A stretch of DNA of 48,937 bases from Candidatus Trichofilum aggregatum (GCA_016716885.1 JADJUV010000185.1:1-48937), one strand, 5' to 3'. Numbered from the stretch's first letter, positions 16,209 through 25,632 are shown. Program-made: numbers and translations. The notes: generated by a model not told the origin, from the sequence alone.

Positions 16209-17501
16209 ATGGAAGACTGGCGTAAATATCTCATCCAAAGTACCAGAACTGCGTTAATTATTGCGGCCGCGATGATCCTGTCATTGGCTATGGCCGGCAT
16301 TTTTGCCGATGCCCTAGACCTGTTCACCGTACCGCTCACCCCGCCAGCCCTGGTAAGTGCCGGCGTCGGTTTTGTTACCATTGGCATATCCTGGTTCCTC
16401 ATGCGGCGAGCCGAAGAAAGTGGTTACGCCCGCCAGCTCACTTTTATCACCTTTACCCTCTTAGCTCTCACCGTCATGTTAGCCACCCTTTTATTTGGGG
16501 GCATTGCTTCCGTTTTACCCTATGCCTACACACCCATCATTTTGGCCGTCGCCATCTTATTGGGGTTAAAAGCCGCGCTGGGCATGGCTACCATCAGCCT
16601 GTGTTTACATGCTCTGGCCGCTATGCTGGAAATCTACCAAATCTATACCCCCGTACCCATTTGGGGAACCGCCATCAACTTACACGACAATCCGGGTATC
16701 GGCCTCATCGTATTGGTCATTGCCATGATCATCTTTTTCATGGTGGCCTGGGTGGCGGGAGCCTTATCGGATCTATTGGCTGAACAGAACCGCTCCATTG
16801 GCGCAAATAATGAACTTCATCGTCAGGAAGAGATGAAGACGCAGTTTTTGAGTACCGTAGCCCATGAATTGCGTACCCCACTCACCTCAGCCCGTGGTTA
16901 TCTGCATCTCGTTAACGCGGGCATGATCCCTGCCGCTAAGTTGAACGAAGTGTTGGCGCGTATCCAGGAAAATGTGGAAACGATTACCGGTCATGTCAAT
17001 GACCTGATGTTTTTGCAGGAAATTGAGCTGGTTGTTGAACGCAGTGATCAAATTGATCTGGTGGAGCTAACCCAGGATGTGTTGAATCTGTATAAACCCC
17101 GCAGCCTTAACACAGGGATCAATCTTCAGTTGGAAGCCAGCGATCATATTCCTACCATCAAGGGGGATCAAAACGCGCTGACAAGAGCCGTTATGGCTCT
17201 GGTTGACAATGCCGTGAAATATAGCCCTCATGGGGGTGATGTGTTGGTGCGCGTAGGCTCAGAAAATGGGCATGTTCATTTAAGTATTCAGGATGAAGGG
17301 ATTGGTATTGATGCCAAACATCTGCCCCATATTTTTGAACGGTTTTACCATGTGGATAAGGATACCGACCATGTTTATGGGGGTTTGGGCGTGGGTTTGC
17401 CCATTGCCCAACGGTTGGTGCGGGCACACGGCGGTGACATCGGCGTTTCATCTAAGTTTGGTGAAGGGAGCAAGTTTACTATCTGGTTGCCGGTGAAGTA
17501 G
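16209..17501 (+). CDS. Orphan membrane sensor histidine kinase
   Basis: Two-component sensor kinase. Residues 1-190 contain about six hydrophobic helices and little extracytoplasmic sequence, so it probably senses within the membrane or through short loops. The DHp domain has the H-box 'STVAHELRTPLTSARGYL' with phospho-accepting His219. The ATPase domain has the N-box 'LVDNAVKYSPHGG', G1 'DEGIGID', F-box 'FERFYHVD', and G2 'GGLGVGLPIAQ'. No response regulator gene lies nearby, so its partner is elsewhere. One GCGGCCGC is near the 5' end (16263), and none in the remaining 1.2 kb. Confidence 0.9.
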   Translation: MEDWRKYLIQSTRTALIIAAAMILSLAMAGIFADALDLFTVPLTPPALVSAGVGFVTIGISWFLMRRAEESGYARQLTFITFTLLALTVMLATLLFGGIASVLPYAYTPIILAVAILLGLKAALGMATISLCLHALAAMLEIYQIYTPVPIWGTAINLHDNPGIGLIVLVIAMIIFFMVAWVAGALSDLLAEQNRSIGANNELHRQEEMKTQFLSTVAHELRTPLTSARGYLHLVNAGMIPAAKLNEVLARIQENVETITGHVNDLMFLQEIELVVERSDQIDLVELTQDVLNLYKPRSLNTGINLQLEASDHIPTIKGDQNALTRAVMALVDNAVKYSPHGGDVLVRVGSENGHVHLSIQDEGIGIDAKHLPHIFERFYHVDKDTDHVYGGLGVGLPIAQRLVRAHGGDIGVSSKFGEGSKFTIWLPVK

Positions 17502-17610
17502 GATGGGAGGGGAACTGTAGGAACTCAGGGGAACTCTGGGAACTCGCAGACTCGCCACGCCACTTTGCCACTTTGCCCCTCTGCCACTTTTTTCCTCAGG
17601 AGTAAACATC

Positions 17611-18564
17611 ATGTATAAGAACAACCCCCTGACTCCTTTTTTAGTGGGTCAGGGTTTTTTGTTGTTAGATGGGGGGTTGGCGACGGAGTTGGAGAAGCAG
17701 GGGCATGATCTGAATGATCCCCTGTGGTCGGCGCGGCTCTTGTTAGAGAACCCGGAGGCAATTCAGCAAGTTCATCAGGATTATTTGCAGGCGGGGGCGG
17801 ATTGTTTGCTTACAGCCAGTTACCAGGCCACGGTAGTCGGTTTTCAACAGCGGGGTTTGAGCCGAGAGCAGTCCGTGGCCCTTATGCGGCGGTCGGTGGA
17901 ATTGGCGCTGGGGGTGCGGGATGTGTTCTGGGCCGATGAAGTGAACCGGGTAGGGCGGCCGCGGCCGCAAATTGCCGCCAGCATTGGTCCCTACGGAGCC
18001 TATCTGGCCAACGGGGCCGAATACACCGGCGATTATGACCTGGATGAAACTGGCCTGCTTACCTTCCACCGGGAACGCTGGCATATCCTGGCTGAGTCTG
18101 GGGCCGATTTGTTAGCTTGCGAGACTATCCCTTCGGCCATAGAAGCCAGGGCCTTGGCCCGATTGGCCCAAGAAACACCAGACACACCGGTATGGGTGAG
18201 TTTTAGTTGCCGGAATGGGGAGCAAATTAATGATGGCACGTTGCTGGCGGCCGCGGCCGCGCCGCTTCTGGACTTACCGCAAGTCGTAGCCTTGGGGGTT
18301 AACTGCACGGCTCCATCCCATATTGCCCGCCTCATCACCCACCTCAAGGCGGTCACAGACAAACCTATTGTGGTTTACCCCAACTCTGGCGAGACGTATG
18401 ACGCCGGACAAAGGTGCTGGTCAGGGATAAGTTCAGCGGCTGAGTTCGCGGCCGCGAGCCAAACCTGGTTCTCTGCCGGGGCCAGCCTCATTGGCGGCTG
18501 TTGCCGCACCGGGCCAGAGCATATCCGGCAGATGCGACAAAGGTTGACAGCCCTGGTTGATTGA
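17611..18564 (+). CDS. mmuM: Homocysteine S-methyltransferase
   Basis: Zinc-dependent (betaine-)homocysteine methyltransferase family; MmuM uses S-methylmethionine or SAM to methylate homocysteine to methionine. The 317 residues match the family length. The N-terminal 'LLLDGGLATELEKQG' is diagnostic, and the zinc ligands are Cys232 ('GVNCTAP') and Cys297-Cys298 ('GGCCRTGPEHI'). An AGGAG lies 8 nt before the ATG. It starts a plus-strand run of metabolic genes. It contains five GCGGCCGC copies, including two overlapping doublets (17955/17961 and 18247/18253). The methyl donor cannot be told from sequence. Confidence 0.9.
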   Translation: MYKNNPLTPFLVGQGFLLLDGGLATELEKQGHDLNDPLWSARLLLENPEAIQQVHQDYLQAGADCLLTASYQATVVGFQQRGLSREQSVALMRRSVELALGVRDVFWADEVNRVGRPRPQIAASIGPYGAYLANGAEYTGDYDLDETGLLTFHRERWHILAESGADLLACETIPSAIEARALARLAQETPDTPVWVSFSCRNGEQINDGTLLAAAAAPLLDLPQVVALGVNCTAPSHIARLITHLKAVTDKPIVVYPNSGETYDAGQRCWSGISSAAEFAAASQTWFSAGASLIGGCCRTGPEHIRQMRQRLTALVD

Positions 18565-18637
18565 CGATTTACGATTTACGATTTACGATTGCGGCCGCTT
18601 ATCCAATCGTCAATCTACAATCGTCAATCGTCAATCC
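18561..18637. repeat. Inverted heptamer array with GCGGCCGC in the loop
   Basis: ACGATTT x3 then ACGATTG (18564-18591), then GCGGCCGC, then the opposite-strand units CAATCGT/CAATCTA/CAATCGT/CAATCGT. The two arms can pair into a long hairpin between mmuM and the aminotransferase. It starts inside the last codons of mmuM. Confidence 0.75.
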
Positions 18638-18639
18638 TT

Positions 18640-19818
18640 ATGTTTTCACTCACACGCGCCCGCATGGACACCCCCGGTTGTGACAATGTCATCCACTTCA
18701 ACAATGCCGGGGCGGCCCTCATGCCCAACCCGGTCATTGCGGCTACCGTCGGCCACCTGTACCTGGAGTCACAGATAGGGGGGTACGAAGCGGCCGCGGC
18801 CAACCAGGGCAAAGTAGAAAGGGCATACGACGCGGCCGCGAGCCTTATCGGTTGCTCCCCTGACGAAATCGCCCTTACCGAAAACGCCACCCGTGCCTGG
18901 GACATGGCCTTCTACAGCATCCCGTTCCAACCGGGAGACCGCATCCTCACCTGCACCAGTGAATACGCCAGCAACTACATGGCCTTTTTGCAGGTTGCCC
19001 GGCGCACCGGAGCCGTCGTCGAGGTCATTCCCAATGACCAACACGGTCAAATCTCGGTCTGGAAACTGCAAGAGATGATGGACGAGAAGGTCAAGCTGAT
19101 CGCCATCAACCACATCCCCACCAACGGCGGTCTCATCAACCCGGCAGAAGAGATCGGGCAAGTGGCGCGAGAGGCAGGGGTGTTGTACCTGCTCGATGCC
19201 TGCCAATCCATCGGCCAGATACCGGTGTACGTGGAGGAGATTGGTTGTGATTTTCTGAGTGCCACCAGCCGTAAATATCTGCGCGGGCCACGAGGGGTGG
19301 GTTTTCTATACGTGTATCAGGAGCGCATCAGCCAGTTGGAGCCACCGATGGTGGATTTGCAGGCCGCGGATTGGGTATCGGCTGATGCGTACCGCCTGAA
19401 AGACAACGCCCGCCGTTTTGAAACCTGGGAAAGCAACGTGGCTGGGCGCATCGGTTTGGGCGTCGCCCTCGACTATTTGCTAGAACTGGGGATTGAAGAA
19501 ACCTCGGCCCGGCTGTGTACGTTGGCGGAAAATCTGCGCCAGAAGTTAGCGGGCATCCCCGGTGTGACAGTGCATGATCTGGGGGAGCGGCAGGGTGGTA
19601 TTGTGACGTTGACGGTAGATGGGTGGGACGCGGCCGCGGTCAAACAACGCCTGGCGGAACAACAGATCAACGTCTCCATCTCCACCCCCTTCTCGGCCCG
19701 CCTGGATATGGACGCCCGCCAATTACCCGGCCTCGTCCGGGCCTCTGTTCATTATTACAACAGCGAACCAGAAATCGAGACCTTTTGTGAAACGATAGAG
19801 TCTCTCATACATGGATGA
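18640..19818 (+). CDS. Class V PLP-dependent aminotransferase (cysteine desulfurase-like)
   Basis: Fold-type I PLP enzyme of 392 residues. The N-terminus 'VIHFNNAGAALMP' is typical of the cysteine desulfurase/isopenicillin-N-epimerase group; the aspartate that contacts the PLP ring is in 'YLLDACQSIGQ', and the Schiff-base Lys is in 'SATSRKYLRGPRG'. No obvious catalytic Cys loop of IscS/NifS type is present, so sulfur transfer is uncertain; a racemase or aminotransferase role is possible. The frame extends upstream to 18589, but that part is the heptamer repeat, so ATG 18640 is preferred (18664 is possible). The following gene starts 16 bp later. Co-location with mmuM hints at sulfur amino acid metabolism, but this is inference. 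Confidence 0.82.
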   Translation: MFSLTRARMDTPGCDNVIHFNNAGAALMPNPVIAATVGHLYLESQIGGYEAAAANQGKVERAYDAAASLIGCSPDEIALTENATRAWDMAFYSIPFQPGDRILTCTSEYASNYMAFLQVARRTGAVVEVIPNDQHGQISVWKLQEMMDEKVKLIAINHIPTNGGLINPAEEIGQVAREAGVLYLLDACQSIGQIPVYVEEIGCDFLSATSRKYLRGPRGVGFLYVYQERISQLEPPMVDLQAADWVSADAYRLKDNARRFETWESNVAGRIGLGVALDYLLELGIEETSARLCTLAENLRQKLAGIPGVTVHDLGERQGGIVTLTVDGWDAAAVKQRLAEQQINVSISTPFSARLDMDARQLPGLVRASVHYYNSEPEIETFCETIESLIHG

Positions 19819-19834
19819 GGAAGTACCTTTCACT

Positions 19835-20812
19835 ATGACAAATCAAAAACCTGAAAAAACTTTTTTTGTGACCGGGGGAGCCGGTTTTATCGGCTCCCAT
19901 TTGTGTGAAAACCTTTTGCAGATGGGCTACCGGGTGTCAGCCCTGGATAACCTGTCAACCGGGCGGATGGCCAATATCAGCCATTTGTTAGGCCATCCCC
20001 ATTTCCACTTTGCGCGGGCGGAGATTACCAACGCCATTGTCATGGACCGGTTGGCCTCAGAGGCGGATGTGATTATTCACCTCGCGGCCGCGGTCGGGGT
20101 CAAACTTATCGTTGAACGCCCTGTGCAAACCATCGAAACCAACGTCATGGGCACAGAGTATGTCCTCAAATCGGCTCTGCGTTACGGTTGTCGCACCCTC
20201 ATCGCCAGTACCTCAGAGGTGTATGGCAAAGGAAGCCGCCTACCGTTCAGCGAAGACGATGACGTGCTCCTGGGGGCAACTAACAAAAACCGCTGGGCCT
20301 ACGCCGCCAGCAAGATGGTAGATGAGTTTCTGGGACTGGCCTATCATCACGAATATGGTCTGGAAACGATTCTGTTGCGCTTTTTTAACACCGTCGGGCC
20401 ACGCCAGGTCGGGCATTATGGCATGGTCATTCCCCGCTTTGTGGGGCGGGCTTTAGCCGGTGAAGCCATGGAACTGTTTGGTGATGGGGAGCAGAGTCGC
20501 TGTTTCTGTGATGTGCGTGACGTGGTGCAGGCGGTCATTGGTCTGGCCCTGCACCCCGATTCACCGGGGCGGGTCTACAACATTGGCGGCACCGAGGAAG
20601 TGACCATTCGGCAACTGGCGGAGCGGATCAAAACGCTCACCAACAGCAACTCACCCATTGTTACCATCCCGTATGATCAGGCGTATGCCCCTGGGTTTGA
20701 GGATATGCGTCGTCGTGTACCCGATATCAGCCGGGTGGATGGCCTGTTGGGCTGGCAACCGACTCGTTCGCTGGATGAGATTTTGACCAGTGTGATTGAG
20801 TCTATGCGATGA
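19835..20812 (+). CDS. NAD-dependent sugar-nucleotide epimerase/dehydratase (extended SDR)
   Basis: Rossmann-fold enzyme acting on NDP-sugars. The NAD motif is 'VTGGAGFIGSH'; catalytic residues are Ser/Thr in 'ASTSEVYG' and the Tyr-Lys pair in 'YAASK'. 'RFFNTVGPRQ' and the C-terminal 'LGWQPTRSLDEIL' are typical of UDP-glucose epimerase and UDP-glucuronate decarboxylase relatives; the precise substrate is open. ATG 19835 is chosen because GAGGAAG lies just before it; an upstream ATG at 19811 would overlap the previous stop and lacks a ribosome site. Its stop overlaps the next ATG by 4 bp (ATGA), a sign of translational coupling with the methyltransferase. Confidence 0.87.
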   Translation: MTNQKPEKTFFVTGGAGFIGSHLCENLLQMGYRVSALDNLSTGRMANISHLLGHPHFHFARAEITNAIVMDRLASEADVIIHLAAAVGVKLIVERPVQTIETNVMGTEYVLKSALRYGCRTLIASTSEVYGKGSRLPFSEDDDVLLGATNKNRWAYAASKMVDEFLGLAYHHEYGLETILLRFFNTVGPRQVGHYGMVIPRFVGRALAGEAMELFGDGEQSRCFCDVRDVVQAVIGLALHPDSPGRVYNIGGTEEVTIRQLAERIKTLTNSNSPIVTIPYDQAYAPGFEDMRRRVPDISRVDGLLGWQPTRSLDEILTSVIESMR

Positions 20813-21513
20813 AATCATCGGTAGCCGAAATCAGAGCGCGGTTTGATAATGATGTAGAACGGTTTGCTAATCTGGAAACCGGCCAATCAGCGACGGTGGA
20901 TGCGCCCCTGGTGTTGGAATTAATTGCCCGGTGCGCGGCCGCGGCCAACCCACAGGCGACTTCTCTGCTTGACATTGGTTGCGGTGCGGGCAATTACAGC
21001 CTCAAACTACTGGCCCAGTTGCCAGACATGAATGTGACGCTCGTTGACCTGAGCCGCCCTATGCTGGATCGGGCTGTACAACGAGTAGCATCGGCCACCC
21101 GGGGGCAGGTTGAGGCGGTGCAGGGGGATATTCGGGACGTGGAATTGGGGGTGGGGAAATACGAGGTGATGGTCGCGGCCGCGGTGTTTCACCACCTGCG
21201 CACCGACGACGAATGGGCAATGGTGTTTCGCAAATGCCACGCCGCCCTCAAACCCGGGGGTTCCCTCTGGATTTCTGACCTCATCAGCCATGATTTCCCC
21301 TCGGTTCACGAGGTTATGTGGGCTACCTACGGCGAATACCTGACCGAACTCAAGAATGAGGCCTATCGGGATACCGTGTTTGGTTACATCCAAGCCGAAG
21401 ACACACCTCGCTCCTTACTTTTCCAGACCGATCTTCTCCGCCAGGTTGGTTTCTCCCAGGTTGAGATTTTGCACAAAACCAGTTGTTTCGCCGCCCTCGG
21501 CGCAATCAAATAG
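20809..21513 (+). CDS. Class I SAM-dependent methyltransferase
   Basis: A 234-residue methyltransferase. Motif I is 'LLDIGCGAGNYSL' (about 52-64), followed by the acidic end of strand 2 'VTLVDLSRPML', a GD-containing 'VQGDIRDVE', and 'GGSLWISDL' after strand 4. The ATG overlaps the epimerase stop (ATGA). The C-terminal region 'LLRQVGFSQVEILHKTSCF' is typical of small-molecule methyltransferases. Two GCGGCCGC sites (20935, 21175) give Ala triplets. The substrate is unknown; coupling with an NDP-sugar enzyme would allow a sugar or polyketide-like substrate, but nothing here proves it. Confidence 0.8.
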   Translation: MKSSVAEIRARFDNDVERFANLETGQSATVDAPLVLELIARCAAAANPQATSLLDIGCGAGNYSLKLLAQLPDMNVTLVDLSRPMLDRAVQRVASATRGQVEAVQGDIRDVELGVGKYEVMVAAAVFHHLRTDDEWAMVFRKCHAALKPGGSLWISDLISHDFPSVHEVMWATYGEYLTELKNEAYRDTVFGYIQAEDTPRSLLFQTDLLRQVGFSQVEILHKTSCFAALGAIK

Positions 21514-21544
21514 AAGAGTACAGAGAAACCCATAAGGCGCCTTT

Positions 21545-21576
21545 AATCGTAAATCGTAAATCGTAAATCGTAAATT
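21545..21576. repeat. Heptamer array AATCGTA x4
   Basis: Four tandem 7-bp units of the same family as the arrays at 18561 and 47263, lying just upstream of ilvD. Only one arm is present here, so no hairpin forms. Confidence 0.7.
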
Positions 21577-21589
21577 CCACAGGTGAGAG

Positions 21590-23269
21590 ATGAGTACCCT
21601 AAACAAATACAGTTCCCGTTTGACCCAGGTAACGGCCCAGCCCGGCTCGCAGGCCATGTTGTATGGCACGGGGTTGACGCCAGAGGATATGCAGAAGGCT
21701 CAGGTAGGCATTGGTAGCATGTGGTATGAGGGGAACACCTGTAACATCCATCTGAATGATTTGTCGGCCAAGGTGAAAAAGGGGGTCGCGGCCGCGGGGC
21801 TGGTCGGTATGCGCTTCAACACCATCGGCGTCAGTGACGGCATCTCCATGGGAACCGATGGCATGAGCTACTCCCTGCCCTCCCGCGACCTCATCGCCGA
21901 CTCCATCGAAACCACGATGGGGGCACACTATTACGACGCCCTCATCGCCATTCCCGGTTGCGACAAAAACATGCCCGGTTGCCTCATGGCTATGGGGCGG
22001 CTCAATCGGCCCGCCCTCATGCTCTATGGGGGCACCATTCACCCTGGTTGCCTGGGTGATCAGGAGTTGGATATTGTCTCAGCCTTTGAAGCGTATGGGC
22101 AATATCTGGCGGGAACCATTGACCGGGCACGGCTGGAAGCGGTGGTTCGCCATAGCTGCCCTGGCCCCGGCGCGTGTGGCGGCATGTACACTGCCAACAC
22201 CATGGCCTCAGCCATTGAAGCCCTGGGCATGTCCTTGCCCTACAGCGCCACCGCCCCTGCCGAATCCCCCGAAAAAGAGGCAGAATGTGCCCTGGCTGGG
22301 TCGGCCATTTTGTCTTTGCTGGAGCGCGATCTTAAACCGCGTGACATTATGACCCGCGCCGCCTTTGAGAACGCCATGGTGGTGGTGATGGTGTTGGGGG
22401 GTTCCACCAATGCGGTGTTGCACTTGCTGGCGATGGCTCGTTCGGTGGATGTGCCCTTAACCATTGATGATTTCCAGGCGGTGAGTAACCGTGTGCCCAT
22501 GTTGGCCGATCTAAAACCCAGCGGCCGCTTCCGTCAGGAAGATTTGCACAAAGTGGGCGGCACACCGGCCCTGATGAAATATTTGCTGGCGGTGGGTTTG
22601 CTCAATGGTGATTGCCTGACGGTAACCGGGCAGACTATCGCCGAAAACGTGGCGGGGCTACCGGAATTTACACCGGGGCAGGTTGTGGTGCGGCCGCTGT
22701 CCAAACCCATCAAACCCACGGGTCACATTCACATCCTGCGCGGCAACCTGGCTCCCGATGGGGCCGTCGCCAAAATTACGGGCAAAGAAGGGTTAAATTT
22801 CAAAGGGCCAGCCAAAGTGTTTGATGGTGAAGAAGCGATGTTGGCCGCTTTAGAGCAGGGGCAAATTGCCAAAGGGGACGCCATCATCATCCGTTATGAA
22901 GGGCCAAAGGGCGGGCCAGGTATGCCGGAGATGTTGACGCCGACTTCGGCGTTGATGGGTGCGGGGTTGGGTCAGGATGTCGCCCTTATCACCGATGGCC
23001 GGTTTTCTGGGGGGTCGCACGGGTTTATCGTGGGGCATGTCACCCCGGAAGCGCAGGAAGGTGGTCCCCTGGCCCTGGTGCAGGAGGGGGACATGATTCA
23101 TATTAATGCCAAGAAGAATATGCTTTCCGTAGAAGTTGCCCCCACGGAGATGGAACGGCGACGGGCTGAGTGGGTGCAACCGCCCTACAAAGCCACGCGG
23201 GGCGCCTTGGCTCGTTACATCCGCACCGTCAAATCCGCCTCAGAAGGGTGCGTGACCGATGAGGAGTAA
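21590..23269 (+). CDS. ilvD: Dihydroxy-acid dehydratase
   Basis: Fe-S dehydratase converting 2,3-dihydroxy-isovalerate and 2,3-dihydroxy-3-methylvalerate to 2-keto acids in valine, isoleucine and pantothenate synthesis. The 559 residues match the family. Candidate cluster cysteines are Cys51 ('EGNTCNIHL'), Cys124 ('PGCDKNMPGC') and Cys196 ('GPGACGGMYTANTM'). The C-terminal swivel domain has 'GPKGGPGMPEML' and 'LITDGRFSGGSHG'. No other ilv/leu genes are adjacent. The next gene starts 2 bp after the stop, so they are probably co-transcribed. Confidence 0.96.
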   Translation: MSTLNKYSSRLTQVTAQPGSQAMLYGTGLTPEDMQKAQVGIGSMWYEGNTCNIHLNDLSAKVKKGVAAAGLVGMRFNTIGVSDGISMGTDGMSYSLPSRDLIADSIETTMGAHYYDALIAIPGCDKNMPGCLMAMGRLNRPALMLYGGTIHPGCLGDQELDIVSAFEAYGQYLAGTIDRARLEAVVRHSCPGPGACGGMYTANTMASAIEALGMSLPYSATAPAESPEKEAECALAGSAILSLLERDLKPRDIMTRAAFENAMVVVMVLGGSTNAVLHLLAMARSVDVPLTIDDFQAVSNRVPMLADLKPSGRFRQEDLHKVGGTPALMKYLLAVGLLNGDCLTVTGQTIAENVAGLPEFTPGQVVVRPLSKPIKPTGHIHILRGNLAPDGAVAKITGKEGLNFKGPAKVFDGEEAMLAALEQGQIAKGDAIIIRYEGPKGGPGMPEMLTPTSALMGAGLGQDVALITDGRFSGGSHGFIVGHVTPEAQEGGPLALVQEGDMIHINAKKNMLSVEVAPTEMERRRAEWVQPPYKATRGALARYIRTVKSASEGCVTDEE

Positions 23270-23271
23270 AC

Positions 23272-24021
23272 ATGACTGACAAAGGGTTGGTAAAAAAATT
23301 GCAAATAAAGCCGGGAAACAAGGTGGGGATGATGAATGCCCCGGTTGGTTTCGCGGCCGCGTTAGGGACCTTGCCGGAAGGTGTAACGTTAATCATGGGG
23401 GTGGAGCCAGACCTGGATGTGGCCCTGTTATTTGCTCAAGATAGCACCGTGCTGAAACGTGACGCGGCCGCAACCCTCTCCGCCCTCAACCCCACCGGCA
23501 TTCTCTGGATTGCTTACCCCAAAAAGACATCCAGCCTCAAAACAGACCTGACCCGTGATGAGGGTTGGAAAGTCATTGAACCACTGGGCCTAACCGGTGT
23601 CGCCAGTATCGCCCTTGATGACACCTGGACGGCCTTGCGCTGGAAACGAGCCGAGCATGAGACCCCGGAAAGCCAGTTTGAAGCCCAATATGCCGGTGGC
23701 AAGGAACATTTGCGCCCTATCGCGGACAAACTGGTTGAGCTGGGAATGGCGCTAGGGGAAGATGTAACCCTGAATGTGCGCCAGAGTTATGTGGCGCTGA
23801 CGCGGGGCAAGCAGTTTGCGGCCATCGCTCCGACGACCAAAACACGGCTGGACCTGGGTTTGCGGCTGAAGGGGTTGGACTCGCCATTGGGAGGCCGCAT
23901 CACCGAAGCCAAAAACATCGGCGGCGGCTCCATCACCCACAAAATTAGCCTTACCTCGCTCGATGAGATTGACGCTGAGGTCAAAACCCTGTTGTGGTCG
24001 GCCTATCAGTTGGTAGGATAG
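23272..24021 (+). CDS. Unknown protein: DUF3052-like domain plus DUF5655-like C-terminus
   Basis: A 249-residue cytoplasmic protein without a known reaction. Residues about 1-120 ('KVGMMNAPVGFAAALGTLP', 'PTGILWIAYPKK') resemble DUF3052-type small proteins; residues about 130-249 ('LNVRQSYVALTRGKQFAAI', 'TRLDLGLRLKG') resemble the C-terminal DUF5655-like domain often seen after DUF1801-type modules. The names come from pattern memory and are tentative. The gene sits between ilvD (2 bp) and proB (6 bp) in a tight plus-strand unit. Two GCGGCCGC sites (23353, 23464) encode Ala triplets. Confidence 0.7.
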   Translation: MTDKGLVKKLQIKPGNKVGMMNAPVGFAAALGTLPEGVTLIMGVEPDLDVALLFAQDSTVLKRDAAATLSALNPTGILWIAYPKKTSSLKTDLTRDEGWKVIEPLGLTGVASIALDDTWTALRWKRAEHETPESQFEAQYAGGKEHLRPIADKLVELGMALGEDVTLNVRQSYVALTRGKQFAAIAPTTKTRLDLGLRLKGLDSPLGGRITEAKNIGGGSITHKISLTSLDEIDAEVKTLLWSAYQLVG

Positions 24022-24027
24022 CGCATT

Positions 24028-25128
24028 ATGTACCAACGGATTGTGGTCAAATTTGGTACCAGCGTCTTGACGGTCGGGACACCTCGCCTGCACCGTCCCC
24101 AAATGGTGAACCTGGCCCGCCAATGTGCCGAACTGCATCATCGCGGCCGCAAACTCATCCTTGTTACCTCCGGGGCCATCGCCGCCGGGCGTGAACAGCT
24201 CAACCAGCCTGGCCCATCCCCGACCCTGGCCCACAAACAGATGTTGGCCGCTGTGGGGCAAACCACCCTCATGGCCTTGTGGGAGCAGTTTTTTACCATT
24301 TATGGCCTGCATGTGGGGCAGATGTTGCTCACCCGCGCCGATGTGGAGCGTCGCGGCCGCTACCTCAACGCCCGCGCCACCTTACACACCCTGCTAGAAA
24401 ACCAGATCATCCCCATCATCAATGAAAACGACGCCGTTGCCACCGAAGAAATCCGCGTGGGCGACAATGACAACCTCTCGGCCCTGGTAGCCACGCTGGC
24501 TGAGGCCGATTTGCTCATCCTGTTGACCGATCAACCAGGCCTATACACCGCCGATCCCCGCACCGACCCATCGGCGCAACTCATTCCTGAAGTGGGGTTG
24601 ATTGATGACGCTCTGCGGCAGTTGGCTGGGGGCAGTGTGAGCGGCCTGGGGGTGGGGGGTATGGCGACGAAATTGCAAGCGGCCGCGACTGCTCGTCTGG
24701 CTGGGGTAGATGTGGTTATCGCTTCGGGACAAGTGCCGGATGTCATTTTGCGGGTAGCTGAAGGAGAAGCGGTAGGCACTCGCTTTCCGGCTACCCAAAG
24801 CCGCCTGGAGAGCCGCAAAAAATGGATTCTGGCAGGGCCGCGGCCGCAGGGAACGATTTATGTGGATGAAGGGGCTAAAGAGGCGGTGTTGGATCGCGGC
24901 CGCTCCTTATTGCCCGCCGGTGTCATGGGTGTAACAGGGATGTTCCAGCGCGGCGATACGGTGATGATTCAAACGCCAGATGGAAGGGAGTTCGCCCGTG
25001 GTATTGTTCAATATGGCAACGACGATTTACAACGCATTGCCCGATGCCAATCGGAAAAAATAGAATCCGTTCTCGGGTACACCTACGGAGCGGTGGCCGT
25101 CCATCGCAATGATTTAATCGTTCTGTGA
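24028..25128 (+). CDS. proB: Glutamate 5-kinase
   Basis: Phosphorylates L-glutamate at the gamma-carboxyl, the first step of proline synthesis. The amino-acid kinase domain (1-260) has 'RIVVKFGTSVL', 'LVTSGAIAAGREQL', 'IIPIINENDAVAT', 'VGDNDNLSALVA' and 'LTDQPGLYTADP'; the C-terminal PUA domain (about 280-366) has 'GTIYVDEGAKEAVL' and 'LLPAGVMGVTG'. Length (366) is as expected. proA is not next to it. It holds five GCGGCCGC sites, two of them in the PUA domain 56 bp apart. Confidence 0.95.
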   Translation: MYQRIVVKFGTSVLTVGTPRLHRPQMVNLARQCAELHHRGRKLILVTSGAIAAGREQLNQPGPSPTLAHKQMLAAVGQTTLMALWEQFFTIYGLHVGQMLLTRADVERRGRYLNARATLHTLLENQIIPIINENDAVATEEIRVGDNDNLSALVATLAEADLLILLTDQPGLYTADPRTDPSAQLIPEVGLIDDALRQLAGGSVSGLGVGGMATKLQAAATARLAGVDVVIASGQVPDVILRVAEGEAVGTRFPATQSRLESRKKWILAGPRPQGTIYVDEGAKEAVLDRGRSLLPAGVMGVTGMFQRGDTVMIQTPDGREFARGIVQYGNDDLQRIARCQSEKIESVLGYTYGAVAVHRNDLIVL

Positions 25129-25218
25129 CCCCATGCAACAGATGACGGGTACGGATGGCTGAATAAGTTTTTAGTATAGCTTTACATAACTCCCTAGCCG
25201 GTTTAGTCGGAAGACCCA

Positions 25219-25253
25219 TCCCCCCGCCCCTGGGGCGGGGTTAGGGTGGGGGA
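25219..25253 (+). repeat. GC-rich intergenic repeat, family copy 2
   Basis: CCCCGCCCCTGGGGCGGGG followed by TTAGGGTGGGGG; the same family as 15889-15923. It lies between proB and the PspC-like gene, where no other gene is visible. Confidence 0.65.
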
Positions 25254-25440
25254 TTCCGGATGCTAAACGAATGGTGAGACTTGTCATAAAACATACGTCC
25301 ACCTTTCGTAAAACTGTACTAAAGTTCATCCCGTGTAAATCTCTTTACTCCTTGCAACTCTTGATCCTGGTTGACCGTATACTTTTTGTGATAAAAAAAA
25401 CCCATAAGCGCCGCTGTTGGCGCACAAAAGGATGGTCAAC

Positions 25441-25632
25441 ATGACAAAACAACACGCTTTAGAACGACAAAATGGCATGATTGCCGGGGTTTGTGGCGGG
25501 ATTGCTGCCTATACGGGCATGAGCGTTTTCCTGGTACGGCTCATCTTCTTCCTCTTACTGATTCCCGGTGGTTTGCCCGGTTTATTGCCTTATCTGGTGC
25601 TCTGGTTGGTGATGCCCAAGGCCAAATATTAG
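25441..25632 (+). CDS. PspC-domain small membrane protein
   Basis: A 63-residue protein with a single PspC domain: 'NGMIAGVCGGIAAYTGM' followed by 'FLVRLIFFLLLIPGGLPGLL' and 'YLVLWLVMP'. PspC-type proteins are envelope-stress components or membrane-binding helpers. The first ATG in frame is at 25417, but AAAGGA at 25427-25432, 8 nt before ATG 25441, supports the later start. A TATACT at 25378-25383 may be the -10 box. No pspA or other phage-shock genes are near. Confidence 0.85.
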   Translation: MTKQHALERQNGMIAGVCGGIAAYTGMSVFLVRLIFFLLLIPGGLPGLLPYLVLWLVMPKAKY

